NCBI GenBank assembly: GCA_004151065.3
Contig: NWUY0304665858.1
Coordinates: 1 to 25,357, forward strand
Length of the DNA: 25,357 nucleotides
Source of the DNA: Larix sibirica
Lineage: Eukaryota; Streptophyta; Pinopsida; Pinales; Pinaceae
Reading direction: 5' to 3'
Below, piece by piece: positions 1 to 9,740 of this stretch. Each line of letters begins with the position of its first letter. Positions within the stretch are counted from its first letter, which is position 1. Position numbers and translations under genes: made by a program. The notes under the pieces are model-generated. The model ran no database searches, was not told the DNA's origin, and saw only the letters and a list, made by a program, of their open reading frames with translations.

Positions 1-1959
1 GAAACTGTATCTATTGTCTAGGGGGCTATTATCAATCCAGAAACTCTATTGTACTTGCTCTTAAGGAGCCGGAACCAATACTTGGATGAGGTGAGACAGG
101 TAAATCCCTTTCTCTAACCCAGGTAAAGTTTCTCTAAGATTGGCGGGATGGAATCCTTTGGAGGTTGAGCGCCTTGATGCTTGCTTTTACTGGTTTTTCG
201 TTAAGGCATCGTTACTTGCAGGCTGAGATAGGAACTGGGCTGGTGGTGTGCTTTTTAGGCTATAATAACCTCGCTGCTGCTTGCTTCGGGCTGGCTTTAC
301 GAATCTCTGAACGAGAGAGATGATGTGGTGATGTTACCTTTAAGCCCCATGTTCCCAACAGACGAGAGAAGGGGAGAAGGAAAATACTTACCCCGACTGA
401 TTAAATATACATTGAGTTAGTTCCAGTTGCCGCCAGACGAGTGAGATTGAGCCTAGCACGTGAGGCAAGGAAAAGGAAATGTATTGCTTGCTTATACTTT
501 CAACCTTGTGTTTAAGGCGGACGGGGTTCACGGAATGCCCCATAAGGACCCGTCACAAAATACCCCAGAGAGAAGGCTCCACCCATTATAGAGATATACC
601 CCGTTTAACATCACACCATACCCGGGAGATTTAGTGAGGTAGGTAGGTAGGTCTATTTGGTTTTATTAATATAATAGATCTTATCTGTAAGTGGCAGATA
701 GGAACATTAGTGTTCCGTAGCGTGCAGGTTATATCGGCTTTTCTTATTTATTTACCCTCTCCCTTATTTTTTACGGTGCAAGCCCTACAGCAGCTTAGCT
801 CTATTTTATGATATTTATTTCAATACATATCGGGATATCTCTTCTCTTCTTCCGCTAGGAACATCACTCTTACTTCTTCCTTTTGGGTTTAGTTATCCTC
901 TTAGATTCTTTAGTATTTAATGCCCGGGCTTCCATTCATAGCATATGAATAAATAAATTTATGCAAGTGGAAGCCCCCTTTACTTAAAGCCTCTCACACT
1001 CCCCTAACTATAAGGGAGGAAGCATATGCAGTTGGCAGAAGCAATGGGGGGGACATCCACTAGGGGAAACGAAAGGAAATGCCCTATTTATTTACATAGA
1101 AATTCCATTTCTTTTACCCAGATGAATCAAAAAGGGGATCATCTCACCCATCAAAATGCTTTTTGAAACAAGGAAACATGCCCAATGAGAAGGACCCGGA
1201 GGGACTCATTAGTAGTCAGGAGGAGGCTTTTTCAATCCTGCTTGTCCAAACCAAACACGACAAAGATGGATGCAACGGCTCCACTATGGAATTGAATTGC
1301 ACCTAGCCTCTGTATGCTCCCCCCCACAATTATTTCATTTAATTAGGTCGAGTATATATAACGTAGATATGCGAGTAAAGGAAACATCATCAGGACACAC
1401 ACTAGTATACCCCCATTGGGAGGGCTTTCAGAATGGAACATACTTTATTTACCCGAAACTTACCTTACTACTTATCCTAATGGATAGCTTATTAATTTAT
1501 TTAGGAGTCTAATGCCTTTGTTGGATATAACCAACTACAATAAATCTGCCCTTTTGAGTATGCATATTATAAGGTCTTAGAGAGAGACTGCCAGAATTCG
1601 TTTATATTATGATGCACCACCTGGTCTTAGTCCCTGGTCTCTATTTAGTCCCATGCCTCTGTAGTCCATGTCCATTAGCCATAGATACACTATTTTAGTC
1701 TATGCACCTATAGTTCCATGGAGTAAAGACTTGCTTTCTTACTTGATTAGTCCTTAAGTACCAGCAGCCTTAGTACCAGTCCTAAAGGCCATATAGAGAT
1801 AATACCTTATTAAGATCCATGCATTAAGCTCCCAATTAGCCTTTAGAAACAAGTTGCTTTAGTCTTTAGAGTAGTCGTACTACTTGTGCATTATTTGTAT
1901 CAATGCTATTTGTAACTATTCTTAGTGCCTTATGTTATATTTCTAACTATATATGTTAT
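1..1959. other. Unassigned intergenic DNA
   Basis: I recognise no gene, RNA or mobile element here. An 80-codon open frame at 1270-1512 on the plus strand has no motif I know and is probably chance. A 13-base word (GCGCCTTGATGCT near 169-181) recurs almost exactly as GCCGCCTTGATGCT near 3347, each near a GCTATAA(T)AACC-like word, so small pieces of this stretch are dispersed repeats. From about 1610 to 1860 there is a run of short words such as TAGTCC, CCATAG and TTAGTC, which looks like a much-decayed short-unit repeat. Confidence 0.5.
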
Positions 1960-1974
1960 TGCTGTAGTTCAACT

Positions 1975-2070
1975 CTAGTTCTAATAGGTTTAATTAGTGC
2001 AACACTTTTATATAAACTTGTTGTAGTAGCTCAGCTTTGAGTCCCGTTGCAATAAAGAGAAATTAGCTTT
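1975..2070 (+). repeat. Outlying copy of the 17-20 kb repeat family
   Basis: This stretch aligns by eye with 17564-17672. Shared blocks, in the same order and orientation, are an AACTTGT word, TGTAGTAGCTC, a GTTGCAATAAAGAGA / GGCAGCAATAAAAAGAGA block, and (A)AATTAGCTT. The 17.6 kb copy carries a duplicated TGTAGTAGCTCCG block that this one lacks. Order and orientation are conserved over roughly 90 bases, so common descent is likely. It shows that the box family is dispersed and not confined to its main array. Confidence 0.6.
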
Positions 2071-2589
2071 TCCAACCCATATGGACTAGCACTATAGACA
2101 CTAGCTGTAGTAAGTTCAATATAGTGGCCTTACAGTATGGAATATTAGCCATAGAGTGAAAGCGAATAAGCTATAGCCTTTCATCGGTGACTTACTAACA
2201 TCCTCCTCGCTTTGGCTCCTCCTGGTTATTCCCTCCCTGCTGGGTTAGGACTTCTTGTTGGTGCCGATCTCCTTCCCAACCCTTTAATGCCATAGATCTC
2301 CTCCGTCCGTGGGCATACTTGAAAAGCCCCGAGCAACAGCAGCAGTATCAGCATCAACGTCAACATCGACATCAGCGTCAGCATAAAATTCAACCCCGGT
2401 ATTTCAATCAAGTGATGCACTTTACCACGGGAACAAGTGCCACACATGAACCCATACGGGGTGGACGCCTCGACTTCGGGATGCCGTGACAGGGAGGGAT
2501 AAATAAACCCCACATAGCCTGGCAGAGAACCTTTCCCCTCGAATCTTACCCACAGAACACAGGGTTCCCACAGATAATCACAACGACTA
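2071..2589. other. Unassigned DNA with CATCA-type short repeats
   Basis: No recognisable gene. Around 2336-2385 there is a short simple-sequence run built from AGCAGCAG, TCAGCATCAACGTCAACATC and related trinucleotide-like words (a CA-T-C/G pattern). A 122-codon open frame on the minus strand (2226-2594) crosses this run and owes its length partly to the simple sequence. I do not regard it as a gene. Confidence 0.4.
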
Positions 2590-2593
2590 ATCA

Positions 2594-2690
2594 CAGGGGC
2601 TATTCAATGGGGACTACTCAATGAGCTCAAAGGGAGGGGTCTACTCAATGGGGACTAATCCAATTGGAAGGGGACTACTCAATGGAAATA
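2594..2690 (+). repeat. Short tandem array of GGGACTACTCAATG-type units
   Basis: Five degenerate copies of a 14-base word close to GGGACTACTCAATG lie near 2597, 2610, 2637, 2650 and 2670. Spacing is irregular (about 13 to 27 bases), so this is a decayed minisatellite and not a regular array. No coding potential or known element is associated with it. Confidence 0.65.
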
Positions 2691-2726
2691 CTAAACGGGG
2701 AAACTCCTACAGAGACACATAGAGAT

Positions 2727-2852
2727 ACTCACAGAAGACACGTAGAAGTAGGTTACACAATGAGTGAGGTTACCAATGAGGTAGGTGAGGTTACCAATGA
2801 GGTTACACGATGGATGCTGACACGATGAGTACTCAGAGAAGACACGTAGAGG
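2727..2852 (+). repeat. Compound direct repeats (GAGGTTACCAATGAG and AGAAGACACGTAGA)
   Basis: GAGGTTACCAATGAG occurs at 2766 and again at 2787, a 21-base period. On either side, AGAAGACACGTAGA occurs near 2733 and 2837, about 105 bases apart, so the inner 21-base duplication sits inside a larger duplicated frame. GTTACACAATG and GTTACACGATG flank the inner copies as well. The 96-codon minus-strand frame at 2753-3043 runs through these repeats and shows no motif. Confidence 0.65.
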
Positions 2853-3130
2853 AGGGAGTGGAGGTGTTTACATTGAGCTACAACGTAGAGATACACATAC
2901 CGCATAGACACACTGATTGCCAGGAAGTACGTAACACTCATAGCCGCTAGTCGTAGTAACCCGTTGGCCGTATGACTAGAAGGGGCAGCATAAAGTCTAC
3001 TCACATGGGAAGAAACAGTCTGTGCTGCTTGGTCCAGTCTCATTGTTTTAAAACCTATAACTCATCGAAATAGAAGACTTCGTAGTGTGCATCGAAATTG
3101 ACTACGTGCATCGAACTAGACGACGTGAAC

Positions 3131-3181
3131 AATACAACGATGTACCCAATACAACGATGTACCCAATACGACGTACCCAAT
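3131..3181 (+). repeat. 17-bp tandem repeat, about 2.8 copies
   Basis: The unit AATACAACGATGTACCC is perfect at 3131-3147 and 3148-3164, followed by a third copy with an internal 3-base deletion (AATACGACGTACCC, 3165-3178). Upstream (3080-3130) two ATCGAAxTxGACxACGTGC-like words show an older duplication of related sequence. Perfect neighbouring copies suggest recent slippage or recombination. Confidence 0.85.
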
Positions 3182-3660
3182 AGCTAGTCCACATACCATA
3201 CATGTTACCTCTTAGCTGCTTATTTCACATATGCTTATTATTCCATTGGGGCACTCCAAGTGGATTTTCTTCTTACTGAACCATGACTTTTTAGGACGTT
3301 TCTATATGATAGCTGAGATAGAAGCATTTGCTTCAAGCTTGAGAGCCGCCTTGATGCTGCTATAACCTTTGGCACGAGGCTAGAGCCAAGGAGAGGGGAC
3401 AGATAGAGACGGTATTCCGGGAGGTGATGTAGTGCCCAGCGTTAGGTGGTGGCACCCATTCCCCTAATTACTTCCTCCAACCATTCCAAGTTGACAACAT
3501 ACCATAGAGATGTTCCTCTTACATGGCCGAGGAGGATATCTTACCCATACCCCGGGAAGGGGCGAGGTTTACGACGGCATGAACCCGGTACGGCACACAG
3601 TACGGGGACGAATGATCCTGCTAGTGAGTCATAGCAAGCAATTTCCACACCAAGAGCAAG
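3182..3660. other. Unassigned intergenic DNA
   Basis: No gene recognised. The segment near 3413-3480 (AG-GTTAGGT, then ATTCCCCTAA followed by CTCCT/TTCCTCC) resembles 17005-17075, where CAGTGTTAGGTTGTAAG is followed by ATTCCCCTAACTCCTCC. The two may be diverged copies. A 62-codon open frame at 3446-3634 shows nothing identifiable. Confidence 0.4.
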
Positions 3661-3729
3661 TTACTACAGATCATTATAGATGATTCACCTCTTGAGAATC
3701 ATAGACATACTTACAGTCTTTGAATGAAG

Positions 3730-3912
3730 CTCTAGTCCGTGTAGAGTAGTACGTGCCCACCTGTTGTTCTACGTGACCCGTTGTAGATCCCCCGTTACCA
3801 GTAGGTTTTAAGTGACCTGTTCTACGTGACCACCAGTTAGTTTTATCGATCCACCGTGCCCAGGAAGGACGACGTGTTCGTGCCAAGTTATCCATAACCT
3901 ATACTACGTGCA
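3730..3912 (+). repeat. Degenerate ACGTG-rich repeats
   Basis: GTTCTACGTGACC occurs exactly at 3766 and again at 3819 (53-base period). Related words (GTACGTGCCCACC, AAGTGACCTG, GACGACGTGTTCGTGCC, CTACGTGCATAAACC) fill the rest. ACTACGTGCATCGAA-like words also occur at 3090-3125, so this and the 3.1 kb array may be remnants of one older array. The 73-codon minus-strand frame at 3674-3895 lies within it and is probably a product of the repeat. Confidence 0.55.
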
Positions 3913-4139
3913 TAAACCTATGGTCTGTGATTGCCAGTTTACATTGCTGTCCCTCCTTGGCATAGTCCCTCCTAGTCTATATTGCCAATCATCCATAGCA
4001 CCATATATATTTTTAGGGAACGAGGAATTCCTCTTATAATCGGGGGACTTAAAGTTGAGCTAATTAGAAGTCTCATTTAAGAAACACCATTGAGCCATAC
4101 TTGGTTACATATGGAGAGCATATTGATTTATTTAGTCAT

Positions 4140-5550
4140 GCAGTCACCATAGGAGGGTCTCCACCATAGGTCATTAGTCTCCAGTTTCCATTATGGACTT
4201 AATAAGGTCCCTTTCTATCTTAAGAAGGGCAGGCTCCGACAACACCCAATTTTCCATATGGGAGCATTAGCCAATCGTAATTGTCTCAAGAGGTCTTGCT
4301 GGCTGGTGAGCATCTTTCGCTGGCTAGCTGGTTGAATGTGAGGATAGGCCACCTTTCTGCTCTGAATTTACCCACCCACCTGAAAGACCTAGATATGCCC
4401 TAGACTATAAGCTTCATGAAGACCTTAGGAGGTAGTCAACCATAGACAGACCCAGCATGGGATAGATTACATAAAACAAACTTATTACTCTAACATACCT
4501 TACTTTTGTTTTCCTTCCAATCTAGAAACCTAGGAGACCCAGAAGAATATACCACTTGGTTGGATAAATGAAGCGCTTTGTTAGGAGGGATTCCTATTAA
4601 CACCTTTACTTATAAGCAGCACCGGATGGATGGTCCCCGAGAGAGGGTTTCTCTTTAGCATATATCGTTTTAATGCTGGATAGCTATGGTCCATCAGAGA
4701 ATAGAAGAGAGGTTAGACGGGACGGGTTTCATACATTTATAGGATATGCCCAGCCAGCCAGACACCATAGGAGATACATACCTTCCTTTAATGGTTAGTA
4801 CCTGCTACCCACCCACCTAGAAACACCCAACCTTACTTAGAACCTATTCCTTCAACAAGGAGTCGGGGATACAGCCATAAGATATTTATCCTTTAACAGC
4901 CTACCTTATGATTCTTGGTACCGCGTATTAACAACTTATGGTTCGGCCGAGTATAATACGATTCAGGAATTTGAACCCACTGCGGAGACCTACCTTCCTT
5001 TTATTTACTGACTCCACCTTCTAGTTACCTACCATACGACCTAGACCTGTTAGCCCTGGCTGGACCACTTGAGAATTGAATCCCTTAGGAGGGACCAACT
5101 ATAGACCCGGGATTGGTATTGGATGGCATGAAACAACAACCTTACCCTTACCTCTAAACCTCTGTGTTTCCTAACTACCCCTATACCACCTTCCCTTCAT
5201 GAATCTATGGATCTTAGGCACTAGTGCTCTTTCGGGACAAACTGAATGAACCCGGCCAGCTTACATCCAGCAGTATCACATACAGCGCGCACCATCACTC
5301 ACTACCTATCCACCTTCAGACCTAGACCTGTAGCCTTATACACTTGATGAATGAATCCGAGTAGGTACTGCTACAGAAGACTTATCTTCTCAGGACCTGA
5401 TGGATCACCTTACCCAGATTTTCTTACTGCCTTCACCCTAGGATATGGAGTCCCTAACCCATTGCTGAAGTCAGCAGCCAGTAAGACTAAAGTAGGCATT
5501 TAACTGAACCAAAATTGAACCGTACGTATGGATAGATTATTACTTTCTCT
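4140..5550. repeat. Diverged repeat family, opposite orientation to 23.9-24.9 kb
   Basis: No gene is visible over 1.4 kb. The DNA is built from recurring words (CCTAGACCTGT, CCTTACCTT, TAGGAGGGA, ACCCACC). Its reverse complement shares several anchors with 23.9-24.9 kb. GATGGCATGAAACAA(CAA)CCTTA at about 5122-5144 matches 24148-24167 on the minus strand except for three inserted bases. CATACAGCGCGCACCATCA near 5279-5297 matches the minus strand of 24583-24602 with one or two mismatches. AGCAGCACCGGAT at 4615-4627 matches the minus strand of 24897-24909 exactly. TTGGATAAATGAAGCGCTT near 4559-4577 matches the A boxes there. Anchor order is not simply collinear, so this is a shared family and not one clean inverted duplication. 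Confidence 0.6.
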
Positions 5551-5629
5551 AAATACTATCTTAAAATACGTGACGTTTTATAAAGAACGCCTTCAAATAT
5601 GCCTAAACTATATTATTTAGCTAATACGT

Positions 5630-5767
5630 TATGCCTGGCTTTAAATATCCCTATGTTACGCCTTACTTGCTTGCTTATCACAAAGACCCTAAGTTAACCT
5701 ACGACTCTTTTAAGTTAAGTAATGACTCGTATAATGTAGATAGCATAAATATGAGGACACAATAACC
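5630..5767 (+). other. Small open frame, 45 codons, weak
   Basis: An ATG frame of 45 codons ends in TAA and is closed upstream by an in-frame TAA three codons before the ATG. The product is tyrosine-rich, with TPYLLAYHKDPKLTYDSF near its middle. The block AAAGACCCTAAGTTAA (5682-5697) matches AAAGACCCTAAATTCA at 12601-12616 at 14 of 16 bases, and both translate to a (L)AY(H)KDPK motif. That may be chance or a shared ancient fragment. I cannot name a family, and a real gene is unlikely. Confidence 0.2.
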
Positions 5768-6399
5768 TCCAGAGAAGGCAGTCTATAAGGCTTGTATCTA
5801 AGGCCCCTTGGGAATGAGTTATGCTAATCCATTCCCGGTATCCCTTCCAGGTCGAAGGATTATTCCATAACTAGAACTAGTGAATGTGCCAGCTAGCCAA
5901 GTTTACCCATCAAAGTAAGCAGTAGTTTACCTCATTTACCCACCATCCGCAGAGGCAGAGACACACCTTTTTGTAGAGACTCATTTCAGGAGATATTAAA
6001 GGCACAGACCTTTGAGGGGTGGATATTAAACTACTCGGTATGAAGCCAGTTTCGATGGGAAGGTATGTATTGATCTTACCAGTTTTCCTTAGCCTGTCCT
6101 GTATTAGTGGATGTTTTTTTTCTTAAAATGTTGTAAAAACTACCCTGTCCATTGCTTATTACAGTTTTCCATACATAAAACTAAGTCTCTTCAAAACAGA
6201 CCCCATATTTATAATTCACATCACTTATCCATGTATAATTTGAAAGATTCCTAACCAGCCTGTAGCGTCTCTTCTCAATAATCACAGGAGAGGCAAAATA
6301 GTTTAAGGTGAGGCCACTTCTCCCCCTGAATTATTAAATGACCGTAGTTCCTTCCTACAAGGCAAAAGCATCCTTTGAGAGTGAATCTGCTTTTGTGTG
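5768..6399. other. Unassigned intergenic DNA
   Basis: No gene, RNA or clear repeat recognised. A T-rich run (TTTTTTTTCTTAAAA) lies near 6113-6127. Pieces around 5890-5950 (GTTTACC, CATTTACCCACC) resemble in reverse the GGTAAAC/GGGTAAAT-rich stretch at 22980-23160, in keeping with the inverted repeat relationship of the neighbouring region. Confidence 0.4.
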
Positions 6400-6406
6400 A
6401 AATTAT

Positions 6407-7343
6407 CTATAGATGTGTGAGAAGGAGATAAAACCCCAAAATATATAATTTGGAGATAAGAGGATGGGAGTTAAGAAGGGTTCGCTTGTCCGCATCGGGC
6501 AAGGAAAAGTAAGGCCCCAGGCAATATAAAGAAAATATGTTGTGTCGGGGAAATTTCGCTAAATATGTCCAGTCCAATAGGTACTTACTTATGGCATAAC
6601 ATGACAAAATAAAACTATTAAAAACACCATTTCTTGAAAAGAACCAGCCCCATAACCACCTTACTTTTAAGGCCAGTCTTTTTTCCAATTGGGCTGGGGA
6701 GGGAGTTGATATCAATGCTATCACTGGTTCTATAGAGGGATACTGATGCCTCAGTGAAAACTTACATGCTGCCAATCAATTTTTTTTTCTAATTCAGCCT
6801 AAGCTGCCTTGTGCTATGTTCAAGTATGCTTATTACCTTGCTGACGCAATACAGCAGCAGTTAGCAGTTAGCATAACTCATTGTTTCAAATTAGACTTAT
6901 ACCTGGTATATCCGATGCTCTACCACCAAGCTGACCAATTTAAGGATTTGGGACTAATTCAGAGAGAGGATACTGCAAAGAAACCTAACCCTGTAACTGA
7001 GTGGACCTCTGCTGTGAAAGCCAACAATACTATGATATGACAGGCAGGTTATAAGGATTAATTTTGAAATTGATAGATATTACAATTACAAAGCTAATTC
7101 TATTTGTTTCTTAAATATGGTCTCTGCTATCGGATTTTCTAATTATCCACCCAGAATGCCCCCGGTAGGTATGAAAGAGTACCTTGCAATTTTATGAAGA
7201 GATTAAAGAAGGATTGGTTCCTGTTTTAGGAGTACACTGTGGTCATAATTTATGGGAGGCTAAGCCCTACCTACAGATCACCTAAGGTTTTTACACCTAG
7301 GATCTTTGCTTTAGAGTATGTTAGATGGATTATACATAAAATT
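6407..7343. other. Stretch of weak open frames, possible decayed coding DNA
   Basis: A 122-codon minus-strand frame (6407-6775) and a 74-codon plus-strand frame (6816-7040) lie side by side. Further plus-strand runs without stops follow in changing frames, giving LVPVLGVHCGHNLWEAKPYL near 7213-7272 and VFTPRIFALEYVRWIIHKII near 7290-7350. The plus-strand pieces have a protein-like composition with mixed hydrophobic and charged residues. Together they could be a frame-shifted pseudogene of about 180-250 codons. I do not recognise the family. The minus-strand frame is aromatic-rich and may be antisense noise. Confidence 0.25.
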
Positions 7344-7650
7344 ATTGAATGGGATAAATAAGCTCTTTTCCCCCTTCCTTTTGTTGGGTCAGTAATTCCA
7401 TCATCCGTTGGGATAATACTTCGTTAACTAAGGACATTGAATGAAGGCCGATTCTGCTTGGATTGATAATTTAATATAAAATAGTTTTCTTTTTAATTAC
7501 TTATATAAAATAGAATATAAAGCAGATAAGGATATTTCTATGGAGTTATGTACAGGAAAAATCATAAGTCCTTCCAAAGCCCCAGGAAAGCCAAGGCCAA
7601 GGCCGAATAATAAGGGGCGGCCCAGTCCTTTTTTCCCTAGTTTACAAAGT
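7344..7650. other. Unassigned, AT-rich, with weak open frame
   Basis: An AT-rich patch near 7460-7530 (TTTAATATAAAATAG, TTATATAAAATAGAATATAAA) precedes a 63-codon frame beginning at 7540. That frame encodes a basic, proline-rich segment (SKAPGKPRPRPNNKGRPSP). No family is recognised and I would not call it a gene. Confidence 0.3.
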
Positions 7651-8005
7651 GTTTATTTATTGGTTCATCATCTCATCAGCCCCGAGCAACTTCTTCGTCT
7701 GACTTCGGTAACTAGAACTAGTGGTAACTAGGGATAGCATAGAGCCCCAGCACCTACTCAACTGATGAGATGAACCAGTACAGTGTTGCTCGAAGAGTAA
7801 GCACCATGTCCCATATGCTTACCCGAGCTACTTCTTCTATTATACCATTGAGGTAACTGGCGATAACTATAGGAGCGGTAACTAAGGATAGCATAGAGTC
7901 CCAGCACCCACTCAATCACTAGGCAATGAAGTCTTTATTTACTGGTTCATCATCTCATCTGCCTCCCCGAGCTTCTATGCCATTTCGGTAACTAGGCCAG
8001 GCCAA
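7651..8005. repeat. Diverged direct and inverted repeats around GGTTCATCATCTCATC
   Basis: TTATTGGTTCATCATCTCATC at about 7657-7677 recurs in direct orientation at about 7940-7960 (TTACTGGTTCATCATCTCATC). It also recurs inverted at 7762-7780 (CTGATGAGATGAACCAGTA, with one 3-base deletion). Around these, CCCCGAGC followed by TTCTTC-type sequence and TTTCGGTAACTAG recur. GGTAACTA(A)GGATAGCATAGAG, followed by CCCAGCACC(C/T)ACTCAA, occurs near 7722 and 7880, a period of roughly 160 bases. The inverted arm could fold with either direct copy. No protein gene is associated. Confidence 0.75.
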
Positions 8006-8355
8006 ATATATAAGTGAGTTCATCCACATCTACTATAAGGAACTCCAAAGAGAGAGCAAAAGAGTCACTCAAGCCAGTGCCCAATAATCTACCCTAATAT
8101 GGATCTCCTTATTGGTGAGGACGATTGGATAACACTCCATTACGGCATGACTCAGACCTCTTTTGAAGAATGAAAGGATCCATTGTTAAACAAGCACCCC
8201 CACATCACGACACGCCTATACCCCATTATCGACAACACGTCTCGTTGACTTAAATGAATTAGAACTTCGAACTTCAAATTGATACGCTCCATTCCCCTCT
8301 ATCTTTATCACTTCGTTCTTTTCACTTCATAGAGCTCTATAAAGCCGTTCCTTAA
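8006..8355. other. Unassigned intergenic DNA
   Basis: I see no gene, RNA or convincing repeat. Short runs such as TTCGAACTTC and TTCGTTCTTTTCACTTC occur near 8263-8330 but form no clear unit. Confidence 0.4.
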
Positions 8356-8643
8356 TTACAATGACTCCGAACTTGGTACCTCCGCATCAACAGCCTCAGC
8401 ACGAAAACCAAAAGTCCTTATACAGGCCGACTCCCCTGCCTGAACTTCAGAGGAGCAGTCTGATTCCCCAATATCCACTCTCGACTCCGTTATATAAACC
8501 TTTAAGTCCCTAGCCTCAATCTCAGCAATATCTAGCCATCCAACCTCTCTTATAACAATAACCTTCTCTGGATCACACCTTCCCTCTAGATCCACGACCT
8601 CCGTTCCAGCAGCCTTTACCCTTGTTATCGTATCAACTGCCAC
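8356..8643 (-). CDS. Hypothetical acidic open frame, 95 codons (doubtful)
   Basis: The frame is ATG to stop on the minus strand. The product is acidic (many Glu and Asp, with EVVDLEGRCDPEKVIVIREV near the start), valine-rich and without membrane segments or a signal peptide. I recognise no domain. The antisense strand is also nearly stop-free with a proline/glutamine-rich translation, which is expected when base composition and not selection keeps frames open. The 12-base word CCTCCGCATCAA near its C-terminal end (about 8380) recurs near 8928, so part of it is repeated outside the frame. It could be a fragment of a foreign gene or plain chance, and I favour chance. Confidence 0.2.
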   Translation of the reverse strand: MAVDTITRVKAAGTEVVDLEGRCDPEKVIVIREVGWLDIAEIEARDLKVYITESRVDIGESDCSSEVQAGESACIRTFGFRAEAVDAEVPSSESL

Positions 8644-9490
8644 AGGTCTCTAGCTCCACCTTCAAAACAGTTCCTGAATACTTAGGCTCAGAGGTCGAAG
8701 TTCCCCAGGTGGTCATGTTGAAACAGATCTCGTGTACCCAGGCTCCGTTCTCAACAGCTATAGGACGACTTAGAACTCATAGCCCCCCTTCAAACTTCTT
8801 TTTTTGCCTTTCATTAGCTTATTAATCATGGGTCCGGGGGTCTGGTCGATACCTTAGCCCCAGTGCGGTCGCTTATAGAGAGTTCCCCCTCATTTAGTGT
8901 AACCCCTACATTTTTTATTTCAATCCGCCTCCGCATCAAGAGCCCTTTTTACCTGGTAGAAGGATATTATCCAAAACCTCTGGGCCAAGGTGATAGCCCT
9001 CTTAACAATTCTGGCGACTCTTGGTTCTGAGCGAGACTTGCAAATTAGAAGTGCTTTAACGATTACCATTGAGTCCCCAATGATTATGGCTTAAAGGATG
9101 CCACGATCCCTTAACATTTGGAGCCTTTGGTAAAAGGTGAGGGTTTTTGCTTCATTATTAGTGGAAATGAATAGCCCCATGCCAATTCAATTTCATTTTT
9201 TCCTTTTGGATCAAATATGATACCCCCCACACCTGTCGCCCCAGGATTTCCTTTCGAAGCTCTGTTTAAAAGAAGGATATGTTGGTTGTTAGATGCCAGC
9301 TAGTGGGCAAATTCCTCCTTCCAAAATGGGAGTTTCCACTTTTCATCTCTGTATGACCGAGAGAATTATTTCAGTTTGCGGCTAGGGGGGGATAGATAGC
9401 GGGTAGTTAAGTCAAACTCTTTCTTTAGGCAAATAGTTTACCTCTTGGACGTGGATGGACCCATATCGCCCCGAGCCCCATGAAGTAGTG
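8644..9490. other. Unassigned intergenic DNA
   Basis: No gene, RNA or strong repeat recognised in about 850 bases. A 67-codon plus-strand frame at 8622-8825 is open but shows no motif. A G-run (GGGGGG) occurs near 9387. Confidence 0.4.
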
Positions 9491-9499
9491 GTGGAACAT

Positions 9500-9740
9500 T
9501 GTTATTTATGGAGTTATGTCTTCTCCTTATGCACGACGATACCTGGCTAATTACCGAAGAAATCATACGAGTAAATACGTTACTGAGTTAGCGTGCCAAA
9601 GCACAAATATATAAGGAATTCTTTTGGGGCACAGTCAAGGAGGGGGTCTCTTATTCTACGATGGATCTCTTTGTAAGGCACTTTCTTTTGCCCCGCGAGC
9701 TCGTATCATGTCATTGTTATGGAGTTATGTCTTTTGGGGT
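9500..9740 (+). repeat. Direct repeat with ATGGAGTTATGTCTT, 211 bases apart
   Basis: CATTGTTATTTATGGAGTTATGTCTTCT near 9497 and CATTGTTATGGAGTTATGTCTTTT near 9713 are near-identical apart from a 4-base difference in the TTAT run. The core ATGGAGTTATGTCTT lies at 9508 and 9719. A further ATGGAGTTATGT occurs at 7540. TTCTTTTGGGGCA (about 9619) and TCTTTTGGGGTA (about 9730) are another shared word. This looks like an old duplication. Confidence 0.55.

Noticed and set aside
2226-2594. 122-codon minus-strand open frame
   Set aside because: Its middle is a simple-sequence run (MLTLMSMLTLMLILLLLLG from a trinucleotide-like repeat) and its ends have no motif.
4930-5000. tRNA-like GGGTTCAAATTCC T-arm on the minus strand
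   Set aside because: The flanking bases do not form a 5-bp T stem, and no acceptor or anticodon stem can be drawn around it.
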